NCBI GenBank assembly: GCA_009741485.1
Contig: CM019236.1
Location: 37,445,722 to 37,509,721, forward strand
Direction: 5' to 3'
DNA: 64,000 bases
Source of the DNA: Malurus cyaneus samueli
Lineage: Eukaryota; Chordata; Aves; Passeriformes; Maluridae
The notes under the pieces are model-generated. The model saw only the letters and a list, made by a program, of their open reading frames with translations, ran no database searches and was not told the origin of the DNA. Below are positions 14,681-27,714 of the stretch, one piece after another. Every line of letters starts with the position of its first letter. Within the stretch, counting starts at the first letter, position 1. A program made the position numbers and the translations under genes.

Positions 14681-16981
14681 TGATGTAATTTAATCTTATT
14701 TCTCCATCAGCACAATAAAAGGGACTGTGTGTGAAAGAGAATCTGTGTTTGTTTGTAAGATTTTACTTGGAAATAATCTTCCAAAATGAGGAAAATGAAT
14801 GCATGGCAAAGAGTTCCATGTTCCCAAAAGATTCTGTTTACAATTTTGTTGAACTTAGCATTTATTGTAAGGAGGGTAGATTGTTCTAGTTTTAATAATC
14901 ATAGTGCTGTTTTAATATTGCGTGGTCTGGGGGCTGCTGTAAAATTGTTACAAATAGAAGGGCTGATATAACATGAAATAAGGCACCTTTTTTGAATGTT
15001 CCTTTTGTTCGGTGTTTAACAAATTAGTATGTTGACATTTGTCACTGATGGATTTCATTATTTGCTGAAAGGGTTTTAGGAGGTTTGACAGCATGAATGG
15101 TTTGTCTTACAGACTTTTGAGAATTAATAAAGGCATCTTTGTTCTTTGTGCAAAAGCACAACAGATATCTTATTGACTGACGCATACAAAAAGGAAGGCT
15201 TGTATGGCTGCTGTGCAGAATAAACTAAGAAAATTAAGCCATTACGTATTCTCCTATGTTTTTCTCTCTGTTTTTTGCAAACAGCATGTATCTCCTTAAT
15301 CAATGTAGCCAGAAGCAGTGGATACTCATTCAGTAAAATGAAAATATGTAATTTTTGAAGTTTAAATACTCTTTATAGATGACAAAAATAAGACAGTAGT
15401 GGATGATAGTACAACTAGCTACATTTCTGCATTTCTAAGATGAGTGTGTATTTGTATAAAGAGAGGATAAAGGCATATTAGAAATAATGCATTTTAGCAG
15501 GAATGTTGAAAACGAGAAGAGGCTTGATCGTGTTGGATTTGCAGCATTCTGCACCATTTTTATAGCTAAAATGAAAGACTTTAGAAAATGGATTAATAAG
15601 TAATTTTTAAAAGCAAGAACTGTGGGTGGTACTACATATGGGCAAAAAGTAGATTTCATGTTATTTAGATAACTATCTTTTTGTTTGCTCCTACATTTAA
15701 AATTGGCGCAGGGAGCTAGAATGTAATAGATACCCACTGAAAATTTACAATAATTGTATCTGTGCCTCTTTTATGATCTGAGAAGCTCTAATATTGAAAA
15801 GAAATCTGAGCTTTACCTCGTTGTTTATTTTTTCTTAGAAATATTAAGGATTTATAGCTCTTTCACTTCCAATAATATTTGGGATTTCCAGAATTATTTG
15901 GGTGTCTATCTGGAGTTTCGTTCTTCTGCAGATGAAGTATTTGTGGCAGGAATCCTTAAAAACAAGAGGTTTCCTTAGGTTTGGTTTTGTTTGTGTAGCT
16001 CATAGAGATTTAATAAGAACCACTTCTGCCTTCAAGCAGATTTCTTTTCCTTGTTGCTTTTAGAACAGTGATACCACAAGGCTTTGCATTGAGAAAAGAA
16101 TCCTGGAAAACTTGAAGAACAAGCAATCTGTTTTCCTTTTTTGATTGATTAGGCTGTTTTGTTGTGGATACAATTTTTCTTCTATAAAATTAAGTGAAGA
16201 AAAAAATCACCTTTTTTGTCTTATTTTTTGGGGTCTTGTCCCTGTCATTGTTTGAGAGTACTAATGTGTAGGCCCTTGAGTGATTTTCACTGAATATGGT
16301 GAAGCATATATGTTGCTCTCTGTGTGACTGTTTATCACAGCTGGTTATTTGTACTTTGTCTCTTCCCTGTGTTAATATCTGCCAGAAACTTCATGGTATA
16401 GTAAAAGGAAATTCAAATTTCCAGTAATAACAATGATGAACACTACAAATAATGAAATCAGGTTATATCATCCATCAGTGACAAAACGCCTTCACATAGA
16501 CTGGAGCTGAAGAATGTTGTTAGTGACTGTTCATCATATTAATTTTTAGCAAGAATACAAAGGATAGTTTGAAAAGTCAATGAAACAAATGCTATATTAA
16601 TTTCTAATACAAGATAAGAGAATCTTTTTTAAAGGTTCCCTTTGGCATATGAGAAGAAAACAAAAAAATATACTCACACGAAACTATTTTATATTTATAA
16701 AATGAGAGGTGTGAGTACCTCTGTCTATATCTCTTTCTATTACTCACTTTTTGGAAAAATAATATGATCAATTAAAATATTTAATTACAATGATCAACAT
16801 CTTTCCATTGCTATTTTCTGTTCACTTTTTATTTCAGCAAGTATGTAAAATTAATATAAATTATCTTAATATAAATCAGTGTTTAATGAGAAAAGATTAA
16901 TATAAAATGCATGGTTCAGGTAAAGACTTTCCACACTATTATTTGTTCTTAAGCATTTTCATATGGTTAATAGTATAACTG

Positions 16982-17007
16982 TTGTATACTATTTAAATAG
17001 TATACAA
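16982..17007. repeat. Perfect 26-bp palindrome
   Basis: The sequence ttgtatactattt is followed at once by its exact reverse complement with no spacer, and flanking bases no longer pair. It is AT-rich and could extrude as a hairpin. No transposon ends are evident around it. Confidence 0.9.
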
Positions 17008-18639
17008 GTATAACTTTAAATATTTTGTAGGACACTGAAATGTGGTAAAAGTTCCATATAAAATCTGGAACGTAGCAAATTTGGAATGTAAACCAAATGT
17101 TGCATTTATATCTGTATATAAAATGCTTACTGAAATTAGTGGAAATATTATATTTCCTCTGGTTCCTTAGACATGAGCAAAACTTTTTCTTTACTCTCTG
17201 ACCTTCTTTTGTGAAGCCGCCTATATCAGCAAGAGTAAAGATGTTTTATCATTGTTGTGATCTAACAGCTGTCTTACATCAAAAAAACAAACAAAAAATG
17301 CATATCCTAAGATACTTTGCAGAGCAATCTGAATTAAAATTTTTTCTTAAATTATTTTCTTCATCTTTATTTCCTGCTCTTTAATTGAAGTATGTAGATT
17401 ACTTCCAATCTATCTGGTTTTTAAGAAAAACAAAAATAAAACCAGTTATGGAGCTTGTAAATCTTGTTTGGAAATGGGTGCCATGAAAAAGTGTATTTTT
17501 ATACTATGAATATGTAGTAAGGAATCTGGAAACTGGTGTCACAAATTATTTTCAGTCTTCAGTATTAGTGTTTTTTGAGAAGCAGTTGTAAGTGAAGTGT
17601 GAAAATTAAAAAACTGGGCTCTATAAAATATATACCTGGCTTTTCTGCTTATTTTTTAAATAGTGAAACAGGTGCTTATTAAAGTCACTTTATTTGCAGT
17701 TAGCTATAAATCAGTGAACTAAATCAATTAAATATGAAAAAGTCATTGTGTGATTGTACAATATGAAAAGTTGTAGTCCCTCAAGGTGTTTCTCTTGGAA
17801 AGCTGGATGTAAGATTTTTGCCAGTGTTGTAGCCATTTGTTGCTAGGAGTATTGTTTAATTGATTTTTATATTTGAGTGCATTACTCTGTGGTTTTTTTG
17901 GGCAGGTGGTTTCAAACAAATCTGTATAAACAATCTTGATGGGAGCCTGTGGTTTTGAATCTGTAATTCATTCTCTCCCCCCACCCCATAATTGCCTGTG
18001 TTTACTTCTATTTACAATAGCAGGCAATTTGCTGTCTGTCACAAATCTTGGGGTTATGGAAGTTTCTAAATTAATAGATATTGTGGGGCTTACATGTGAC
18101 ATTAGTAAAGAAAACTAGTGGAGAAAAAAAGTGGAGAGTTCCAAAATATGTTCATACCCTGCAATTTCCTCAATATGATACAGAATGTGGAAGATGAATA
18201 GAAGTGAGCTAAAAGCTTTTGTTAGGTATCTTGGGGGCATCAGAGGTCAATTTATGAATAGCTCTTCAGCTCCGCAGTTCTTACTTGACTTGACTCCTGG
18301 GCTTTTTTGTCACCTCTAGTTTCTAATGATCTTGTTACAAAATTGGGTTAACTTCTTGGCAATACTTGAGTCTCAGACATTAGACTGAAATTTGCATGCA
18401 AAATACACCCTTCTTTGTTTCCTTCTTGATTTACTGCCCAAGTCACAATATTTTCAAGAGATAGGATATATTGCCATATGTGTGCAGCAGGATGTCAGCC
18501 ACAAATAAACTGTTTTCTGATTTTTTGTAAAAACACAATTTAAAGTTTTTGTCCTAGCACTGTCAAAGTGTGTGTGCTCTGTGTGTATTATAGAAAGGAT
18601 GAGACGTAATTGCTTGGAAAATAATTCACTGTGTTATCA

Positions 18640-19505
18640 CCAAATCATTCATTTGCAAACAGCAAGTTGAGTGGGAGGGTTGATTTGCTGGAGGGCAGGG
18701 AAGCTCTGCAGAGGGATCTGGAGAGGCTGGATCAATGGGCTGAGCTCAGTGGTATGAGGTTTAACAAGGCTGAGTTCTGGGTCCTGCACGTGGCTCACAA
18801 CAGCCACATCTGTCCCTAAAGCCATGTGGTAGAGCAGCTGGGAAGTGCATGTTGAAAAAGGACCACCTGGGTGTGCTGGTGACAGTGGCTGAGCATGAGC
18901 CCAGGTGGCCAAGAGGGTAAATGCCATCCTGGCCTATATCAGCAATAGCGTGGCCAGCAGGACCGGGCAAAGATTGTCCCCCTGTGCTCAGCACTGGTGA
19001 AGCCATACCCCAAATGCTGCATTCAGTTCTGGGCCCCTCACTGCAGGAAGGACATTGAGGGGCTGGAGGAAGTTCAGAGAATGGCAATGGGACTCTGAAG
19101 GATCTGGAGCACAGGTCCTGTGAGGAGCAGCTGAGGAGCTGGGGGTGTTTAGCCTGGAGAAGAGAAAGTTCAGGGAAAACCTTTTTGGCCTCTACCTGCT
19201 TGAAAGGAGGGTGCAGCCAGGTGAAAGTCAGTCTCTTCTCCCAGGTGACAAATGACAGGACAAGAGCAAATGGCCTCAAGCTGCACCAGGGAGGTTTAGA
19301 TTAGAACAAATTTCTTCTCAAAAAGGATTGTCAAACACTGGAGCCAGCTACTTAGGGAAGTGGTGAAGTCACCATCTCTGAAGGTATTTAGCAGATGTGT
19401 AGATATGACACTTAAGGACATGCTTTAGTGGTGGACTTGACCGTGCTGGGTTAATAGCTTGATTTGATGATCTCAGAGGACATTCCCAAAATTCTATCTT
19501 ATGGT
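18640..19505 (+). mobile_element. CR1 LINE fragment (3' portion of ORF2 to the 3' end)
   Basis: The + strand shows the CR1 reverse transcriptase C-terminal segment in order: ...CTGGAGGG, GAGGCTGGATCAATGGGC, GGTTTAACAAGG, TGGGTCCTGCACGTGG, then GCGTGGCCAGCAGG and the conserved 3' part (GGAGAAGAGAAAG...). It ends in a degenerate AATTCTATCTTATGG. It is truncated at the 5' end, as most CR1 copies are, and many indels break the frame. Open frames overlapping it on either strand are fragments of, or antisense to, this element. Confidence 0.92.
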
Positions 19506-22500
19506 TTGCTCATCTCCATGGTCAGGTGTAGGGAAATTTTTGTAACCCTGCCGTTGGAAGTGATTGTTTCAGTCCATGATTTTAACATTGTATATTTGAC
19601 TTGGATCATGGCAGAGAAAATGAGCCCTAGAAGAAAGCTAGAACTTGAAAACAGATCCTGTTCTAGAAAAGAAATTAAACGTGATAAGGCACTTTTTTGA
19701 CAAGCCTGGTGCAAAAACTGAAACTTTCAAAATGTTTCCTATCTACTAGGTGTGTATTTTTTTGGGCAATGAAATCAATATCTTGTTTTGGGAGATACAG
19801 CTCTGCATTTTATATTTCATGTCCCCTGAGAATGAAGTTAAGTGAATTTAATTATGTGAAATGAGTTGACAGTCTTCCTTTGGGCTGATCCCATGTCATC
19901 TGGGAGTGCATCAAATTCTTTATTTGTTGAAGCACATCAAACCTGTATCCTTTAGTTTCAAGTCAGTATCATTAGTCCTTTTGTGGGAGCAAAGTAAGGT
20001 GTCCGGGCATATAAAAATTACATTTGTCAACTCTTGTCAGCATTTTCAATGTGGCTTAATTTATTTTTAATCTTCATAAAGTTCCAAAGCTATTTTGGTC
20101 TCTGAATAGACTTTATAAAATCTTCTTTCTGAGTAATGTGCAGACCAATCAAATGAATGGTGATTTGTAAGTCCAAAGACATTGAAAGGTGTCACAATTG
20201 TATGTGATAAATACATACTCTCTTTTTATGTATGTTTTCTTCAAGGTGTTCATTTGGTGTTAATATGGGATTGAAAGTACTAAGAAGTATCAATATTTGT
20301 TACAAACCCTGCTGGTTTTGTGATGACTTTGAGCTTAGGCTCATGTTTTCTTTTTCCTGTATAAATTCTTCAGCTTTGTGCCAAATACTGTTTTTGCAGT
20401 TCAACAGCAGTACAGTTTCTTCTGAAAAGGTTTCCTTGTTTATACTCATCCCCACTGGTCTGGTTTGGGGCTGTGAAATAAGCAAAAAACTGAAGAGGTT
20501 ACCAGTTCACAGGGCAGCTGCTGCTCAGGTTTTCAGATCATTGTTTAGGAACCAGAGTGAAATTTGAAGTTTGGATCTTGCATTGTAGTACTGAGTTGAC
20601 TGTTACTATCCTCCTTCCAAAACACAGGGGCTAGTTTTCTTTCCATGTTGTTTATCCTACTGTGTTGCTGCATCACTTAGGGAGTAAAAAGTTAGTCATC
20701 TGCTCTAGAATGATTTTCAGCTGTAACTTCAATCACTTTTTGGTTTCTCCCTGTGGTGGTAGGAGGGAAAAACTTTAAAAGCTTTCATTATTTCTGGAAC
20801 AGTGCTCAAGAGTATTCTGTCTACCAGATCCTTGTCTCTACAACTGTGTCTGAATTTATTCTTGAGTTTCTGGTATACTGTTAACCTAAGAGATGAAAAA
20901 GGTTGTAGTTCTCTCAGTGCTGGACTGTAACCTACACTAGACCATGGAGAATATGGAGGTAAGAAAGTGGATGTTGTATGTTCCTGTGTGTGTATTCCAA
21001 TGGCACAATACCCTCAAAGGTAAATTAAGCTAGCAGTCAAAGTCTGATGAAGATACTGCAGACATCATGCTAATACTATTCTTTGTATCACTGGAAGAAT
21101 GTGGGAATGTGGGTTGAAGGCAACTGATGAGAGTTTACACTTGCACAAAGTCTTTGTAAAGAACTGTCATTTAATTTTTAACTTCTTCAAATTTTGGCAG
21201 TCTTGAAATGTATACCTTAATTTTAATATTTTCCTATGAAAATATTTAAGAGAGATTTCCCCTGCTTACTTCTATATAATTAAGAAGGGACTTTTTACAA
21301 GTACGATAACTATCTCACCCATTTATCTGATTACTTTTTTTTCTAAACAGAAAAATCAAAATATGATTTAAATTATATATGTATAACTGCTATCCATAAT
21401 AGTGATTTTTGGTGTTACTTTTGACTTAAGCATGATTTCCCAGGTGGCAATGGTCTTGGCTCTGTTATTTCAACAAGTATTTTAGAAAGTGTGTGTAAAA
21501 ATCTCTGTGTGTTAAGGGAAAGATTTTTACTTCAAAAGGAATGGAACAAGTTTGTTAGAAATGAGCTTCATGTTCCCATCTTAAATGCATATTTAAGTTC
21601 TTGCACATACATTTGGCTAGGGTTTGTGCTGTGTGTCTCATCTGATTATGTGTGAGCAGCCAAAGATAGCACACTTGCAGACTGTGTGTAAAGCAGCACT
21701 TGCATCTAAATAATAAGTTTAGAGAAAGTTTTGAAAAATTGTTGTTAGAGATTTGGCTTCTCAAATGGTTAGATTACTGTTTAGAGCATTAGAGTTAATT
21801 GGAAACATTTTATTTGTTGAAGAGACTATTGAGTTAAGGACATCTGCAGGGGTGGATTTGAATGGCTGAAACATCAGGATTCTTTGGCCTTTCACACCAA
21901 CAATTTCATTCCCTTTGAGGTTCAGTTTTTCCTGTGTATGCATTCATGCCATAGTTAGAGTGTTGAGATTTCCCTTAACTGCAATTTAACTGGGAGAAGC
22001 AACTTGTTCCTTCTTCCAGTTGAATGATGTGAATATCTGAGTTATGAGCGTGGGATTCTGGTCAGAATAATGCTCTTTTGCTTCAGAAGTGTAACCAAGT
22101 GTATACTTGTCAAAAACAAGTCATTAACTTATTTTTCTCTTAGAGTCATTGGGAACTTGTCCAGCTTCCTGGGAAGGACTGGTGGGGTTGTTATTTTTTT
22201 TGTTGACTGGGAGAGGTTTCCCATCTGTCTAACCACATCCAGCTTGCCTGTTCTGGCCTGCAGTAGAAGCCCTTGGACCCTATTTGCTAGAGGCACTTAT
22301 AAGCTGCACAGGCCTTGTCAGGTCTGGATGTACTTTCTGAGGTGAATCATCTTTGTCCATTTCTAGTGTATGAATGGATTTCTTTTCAAGTAGAACCAAA
22401 CAAATGGATATCAAGCCTTTGTTCCTAGTAAATCAGAAAGATGGTAGGAGGGCCAATTATCTCTTCTTGTTAACATAAAAAAAAAGTTTTGGGACTTGCA

Positions 22501-22649
22501 ATTTTATTTAATTATCAGTCCAATTATCTTATTTTTCACTTAGACACTTTGGATTATCGAGTGTTTTAGGAACAATGCTGCCAAGTAACAATGTGCAATT
22601 AATAACCTTCATAACATTTTCCCAACACAGACAGTACATCAACCTGATC

Positions 22650-23125
22650 AAGTGAGTCCAGAAGAGGGTCACCAAGATTATTAGTGAGCTAAAGCACCTC
22701 CTTTATGAGTACAGGCTGAGGGAAGTGGGATTGTTCAACCTGAAAAAGAGAAGGTTTTGAAGTGACTTGATTTCAACCTTCCAATACCTGAAGCAAGCCT
22801 ACAAGGAAAATGAAGAGTGACTTTTTACAAGAGCAGATAGGAACAGGACAACGGGGATGGCTTCTAACTCAAAGATAGAAGAAGGTTTAGATTAGAAAAA
22901 ATTCTAGGAAAAAAATCTTCTTAGGAAAAAAATCTTTACTGTGGGGTGGTGAGGCTCTGGAACAGGTTTCCCAGAGGAGCTGTGGACTGCCCCATCCTTG
23001 CAGATGTTCAGGACCAGTCTGACTGTGGCTCTGGGCAACCAGTTCTGGTGGAAAGTGTTCCTGCGCACAGCAGCAGGGCTGGAACTACATGATCCTTTCT
23101 GACACAAACCATTCTATGATTCTAA
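22650..23125 (+). mobile_element. CR1 LINE 3' fragment
   Basis: The typical CR1 3' region is visible: GTCACCAAGATTATTAG, GAGTACAGGCTGAGGGAAGTGGG, a decayed TTCAACCTGAAAAAGAGAAGG, then ...GGTTTCCCAGAGGAGCTGTGG, TGTTCAGGACCAGTCTG and the terminal CCATTCTATGATTCTA at about 23109-23124. It is 5'-truncated. The open frame starting at 23089 reads from its end into unique sequence and is not a gene. Confidence 0.92.
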
Positions 23126-25402
23126 GAGCATTGCACGTCCTAGATGATATTAAAAAGGTAGATTTGGCTGGTATCAATATAGGTGGAGCAGAGTTTCTGG
23201 AATTCAAACATGTATTGAAAACAGAGAATCTATGTTTTAAACATAAACGTAGACTCAAACTTCTTCCCAAACTAATAGGTGCTGGACATATTCCAGAGGC
23301 ATGTTCAGTCCTGGGTAAAATTACTCTTAAGAATAATGAGAACTTTTCAGTGGTCTGAATCGGAGATAGAACTGTTTATTAAAGGAAAACAAATAAAAGG
23401 AATAATTTAAGGTGTTCTCAGGAAAGGAAGTTGCTGGCTGTACTCAGACTCTAAAATTAAATTCTGCTGCAGCACATAATCTTATTTTTAACCTTGTAAG
23501 AAGTTGTACTCATATTCTTTGCCAAAATTTAACTCGTATACATTTTTCTCACTGAAGTGATTTTTAATCCATCTGTAAAAGAGAATATTGCCTAAATGTG
23601 GCATTTTTGGTTTTTAAGTGATTGGAGAAAGCAACAAATACAATCTTTATAACATACTTGCCTACAGTGGACTTAAAATGCAAACTGTTCTGTGAGCCTG
23701 TTTATGAAGCATGAAGTTACTTTTGTTTTGCTTAACCAAGTGGCCAAAATGTTGCCACCAGTATGTCTGGAATGTTATTTACTTGGTCTATTTCTTCAAA
23801 TTTTCTTTGTAGCGCTGTGCACATGCCACAGTTGGAGGGATTACTTACTTACAGCTGACCAAAGAACTACCCTCAAAGTTGTGGTTCTTTTTCTTATCAG
23901 GGACTTTATAATAAAAGATTTGTCATGTTCTGCAGCTTCTGTGCTCACATTTTCCCCCATCTCTCTGTCCCTTCATTCTCTCAATCAAAATTGCTTTTGG
24001 CAAAGAATTGGAGAGCTGCTGTTTTTACTTCCTTTTTTTGTGTTACTTGATTCCTCAATTTAGTACTTTAATTTCTTACATTGTTTCCTACAATGCCATC
24101 TGATTGAAATGTATTAATGTTCTTGGCTGGGTAACTACTATTTTTTTTGTAAGGAGATGGTTATTGAGTACTTTTTTCTGTCTAAGTGTGTATCATACTT
24201 TATGATCTCAGTTCCAGACATTCAACTGGTTGCAGGAAAACTATGGGTGTTTTAACATTTCCAACTGAAGGATAGGATGGGTGGGGAAGCTCTTTGGAAT
24301 GCTGACGAATAATATTTGACTCTTGGAAATGTCTTAAGGCCATACACTCCCCTCCCATGTTTGGAAGGCTAGACTTAAAGACCTCTGGTCTTGAAGGTAT
24401 TACCCTTGTGCTTTATTTCCTTTCCAACTGACTGGAATGAGAAGAGTTGAAATACAGATTATGGGTACCATGGGTACAGGAGCACTATGTGGATGGTGGT
24501 CTTGGTTTGTGTACTTGCTACTCCCATCTGTGACATGGAGCCCCACTGCATATTATGGAGGGCTTAATTCTGCTACTTTTATGTCCTAGATCTATTTGGT
24601 TTCAAAATTTTATAAGTTTTGAGGTATTAATGTCTGCTTCGTTATAAGCATAGCAGAAATTGCCTTACAGTAGCACATGAGTTGGGAAGTGCAGTAACTT
24701 GCAGAGTATTTTCAATAGCAAAGTGACAATCCATAACAGTTTTCCCCCCTGACATTTCTTCTTATAATGCTGGAGTACAAAGCACAGTAGATACAGACTG
24801 GGTTGTTCCCCTGCTGCTGTGAAAAGCAAGTATTTACTACCTCTCACTCCTATGGTTATAGTAAAATATGTTCTCCTTCCTCTGCATTTGCAGAAATGAT
24901 CAGCTCTTATCATGAGATGGTGTCTTTTTAGCTTGTTTTAAGTTTTGACAAGCACATACTCTACTATACGTGACTCCTTTTATTTTTGGACAGTGGTTTG
25001 TTTTCTTTATTAAGTGTTTCTGCTTTATTTGTCTCCATATTAGATCATTTAACTGATAAATACTTTTTTTTTGCCAATATTAACACCTGCTTATCCTGGC
25101 TGATATGTAAATGCATCTATTGAAGTAGATCAGTATTGTAATGTGAAAAAAATGAAACTTTGGTTTAAGTTCCTTCTTACAGTTAAGAGCTATTTGATGG
25201 TTGAACACAATACAACTGCTGGGTGGAATTCTTGTTTCATTCTCTGCCAACTAACAGTCAAATACAACTTAATTCCTGCAAATGCCTGAGCTTTAAACTG
25301 TTAGTCGTGACCTAGCGTGCACACACTAATAAGAAACTAACAGGCTTTTTTAGTAACTTTAAACTTAGATGTTTAGTAACTAAAGTTGCTATTTTCTTTT
25401 TT

Positions 25403-25730
25403 AGCCTTCCTGAAGGGAGCCTACAAGAAAGAAAGACCACTTACAGAACATGTAGGGACAAGACAAGCGAGAATGGTTTCAAACTAAAATAGAACAGGTT
25501 TAGATTAGATATTGGGAGAAAGTTCTTACCTGTGAAGATGGTGAGGCACTGAAACAGGCTTCCCAGAGAACCTGTGGATACCTCATCCCTGGAAATGTTC
25601 AAGGCTAGTTTGGACAGGTCTCTGAGCAACCAGGACTAAGGAAAGGTGTCTCTGTCCATGGCAGGAAAGTTGAAATTAGAGTATATTTAAAGTATCTTCC
25701 AATCCACGCCATTCTTTGGTTCTGTAATTA
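25403..25730 (+). mobile_element. CR1 LINE 3' fragment next to the catalytic exon
   Basis: It starts at GAAGGGAGCCTACAAG and contains GGTTTAGATTAGATATTGGG, CTTCCCAGAGAACCTGTGG, CTGGAAATGTTCAAGG and TCTGTCCATGGCAGG. It ends near CCATTCTTTGGTTCTG. It is 5'-truncated and diverged. Its end lies about 67 bases before the acceptor of the AOPEP zinc-site exon, inside the region where branch point and intronic enhancers normally sit. Confidence 0.92.
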
Positions 25731-25797
25731 TTACGGCCATGCAATACACATTCTAACAGGTCACTAATGGATTCTGTCACTCATTTCTCTTGTGCAG

Positions 25798-25987
25798 CCC
25801 ACACATCATCTTTCTATCACAGAGTGTACTACCAGGAGGAAGCCATCTCTGTGGAACACGTCTGTGCCATGAAATTGCTCATGCTTGGTTTGGACTGGCC
25901 ATTGGTGCTCGTGACTGGACTGAAGAGTGGATAAGTGAAGGTTTTGCCACTTTTTTAGAAGATATATTCTGGGCTAGGGCACAACAG
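25798..25987 (+). CDS. AOPEP: AOPEP exon with the catalytic zinc site (HEIAH...E)
   Basis: This exon encodes the heart of the M1 aminopeptidase active site. It begins with the third base of a split codon and ends in phase 0 (1 + 63 codons). The zinc-binding HEXXH motif reads HEIAH at 25868-25882: the two His are zinc ligands and the Glu is the general base. The third ligand is the Glu of the ISEGFA motif at 25937-25939, exactly 18 residues after the second His, as the family requires. The stretch around GTRLCHEIAHAWFGLAIGA and the following WTEEW is almost identical to human aminopeptidase O. The acceptor is tctcttgtgcag and the donor is CAG|gtaacg. No stop or frameshift is present. A CR1 fragment ends about 67 bases upstream. 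This exon fixes the identification as AOPEP and not another M1 enzyme. Confidence 0.96.
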
Positions 25988-27714
25988 GTAACGTATTGCT
26001 TCCAAATTAAATTAATGTGAAAATCAAAATTATATACCAGATGTGAATTAGATATAAAATTAGCATCCTGTGCTATGAAGTAAAGATTTTTTAAATGGTA
26101 TTGGAATTTGCATGCTAATTTGATCTAAAAAAAAGAAGTGATCCACAATGAATACAAATCTATACTGAGGTAGAGGTCAGTGCAAATGAGAATGGAAACA
26201 TCTGTTTTTCAGTGATTACCTTCCCACAAATTTATTACTCAGTTATTAAAATTTAACTATCAAACAATTCTCTGCATTCTTTCTATTTCTATTGTGTACC
26301 AAAAACTGCAAAAATCAAAGTCTTACTGTATATTGTAATATTCGAGGTTCCTAATTAAAATTGTTTGGTTTTGTCCAATGGATGGCCAAGAAGTGTACCT
26401 CAAAGCAGAATGATTTCAAATAGGTCACACTGGCATTTACACTTTTTTCCCTCTTCTACTACCCAGCAAGTTACTCGTTTGTCAGAGGCTTAGAAATCAA
26501 TGCCTCCCTTAAGGTGAAAAGTTCATAAGTTGCATGTCAGCTAGTGAAGGGTTTTTCTGGTACAATTCTTACTTTTGTAGTATCTCTGCTACTTCAATCA
26601 TTTCATGTGTCAGTCATTTCTTCCTGTGTCTCTGTCAGATTCTACCCCTTTAATCTGCAGATCTCCACCTGACGAAAGTCATGGTAGAACTGGGAACTGA
26701 CATAATACACTCTCCCGAACCTCCATTTTATTAGGTATCTGGCATATTTATGGCAACAAACAAAACAGAACGCCTTGTCATGTACCGTATTTCTGGAAAA
26801 CATAAGAGAGAAAGGTTGTCCAAACATTTGACTTTTTCCTTTTGGCTTTGAAACTCATCTGTGCCCTCACACTGAGCATCACTATGCTGCTGTGAGCTGT
26901 TCACATTAATTCCTTGCTCTTGTGAGTCAGTTGAAAGCATTTTGATCGTAGTAGACATCTTCATTGGAGCTGGATGTAAAGGAGTAAGCAAAATAACAGC
27001 GTGATGAGTTCCTTGTAAATATGTAAAGCATACCTTTTAAAGATTATTGAGTAATTTTGATGTTATACAATCAACACATTTAAGGATTATGAGTGTATTC
27101 CATAGTGCCTGAGAATAATTTCAGTTGTGACTGAATGTAATGCAGGGTAATATTAGTTGCTTTTGCTTTTCCAATCTCCCATCTATTCTTATAATAGAGA
27201 TACATAAATTAGTAATTATTAGTCAGCTGAGAACCTGGCATTTATTTCATAAGTAGGAATCTCTGTGAATATTACATAAATGGGGTAAAATGCAGCAGGG
27301 AGCTTTCATGAGTATGGCAGAAATAGTAAGAAGGAGGAATGGAGTCAGTAAATAATATAGTTCTTTACTCTCAAGTTGGGAAGAGTAAAGATGCAGCCAA
27401 AACCACTATGCCAGGTATCTGTACTGTATATTCAGTTCATTTCTTGCCATTCACTAAAGAGAAAACAACATGCCCATCTCTCTCCTCAGTTAGAACCCTT
27501 TAACTCACTATTGATTTTGTGTGCACAGTGAGACTTTGTTTTCCTTAGTGCTGCTATTAACTCTTACAGCAGCAACTGTTATTTCTTTGTTGTGGATATT
27601 GGTACTGTTTTCTGCCTTTTCTGCACGCTAAAGAGAAACAAACCAAGTTCTGAAAATTTTTATTTTCTGTTGGGGAACAGCAGTCATTCATCTGTGTTTT
27701 TGTATACTAAGCAG
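25988..27714 (+). other. AOPEP: AOPEP intron, 1727 bp
   Basis: This is a short intron between the zinc-site exon and the next exon. It contains no clear repeat. A minus-strand open stretch at 26642-26991 has a Cys-rich segment (FCFVCCHK) that faintly recalls a zinc-finger or transposase relic, but it is not convincing. The acceptor end is an AAGCAG tandem (NAGNAG) at 27709-27714, preceded by an overlapping branch-point-like tactaag. Confidence 0.85.
27709..27714 (+). promoter_or_regulatory. AOPEP: NAGNAG tandem splice acceptor
   Basis: The sequence AAGCAG ends the intron. The downstream AG (27713-27714) gives the phase-0 junction conserved in the family. The upstream AG (27710-27711) would insert a single extra Gln after AQQ without changing the frame. 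Confidence 0.6.

Larger units (their letters stand above)
1..25797 (+). other. AOPEP: AOPEP intron (3' part) upstream of the catalytic exon
   Basis: This is more than 25 kb of AT-rich sequence with no exon I can recognise. The preceding AOPEP exon should encode the stretch just before the zinc site (family motif around VPANFPSLGMA), and I could not find it here. The open frames are short, isolated and often open on both strands, as expected by chance. Recognisable contents are three CR1 fragments (18640-19505, 22650-23125, 25403-25730), a diverged tandem duplication (14480-14680), a 26-bp palindrome (16982-17007), poly-T tracts (6989-7031, 11628-11648) and a short TA repeat near 1730. I see nothing else definable in 1-14400 or 15000-18600. 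Confidence 0.8.

Noticed and set aside
18761..19279. 172-codon minus-strand open frame
   Set aside because: It is antisense to the CR1 copy at 18640-19505.
23089..23358. 89-codon + strand open frame
   Set aside because: It begins in the CR1 3' tail and reads into unique intron sequence. No domain and no coding signature.
22070..24063. Open frames at 22070-22345 and 23692-24063 considered as upstream AOPEP exons
   Set aside because: Neither contains the expected sequence preceding the zinc exon, and flanking splice sites in the right phase are absent.
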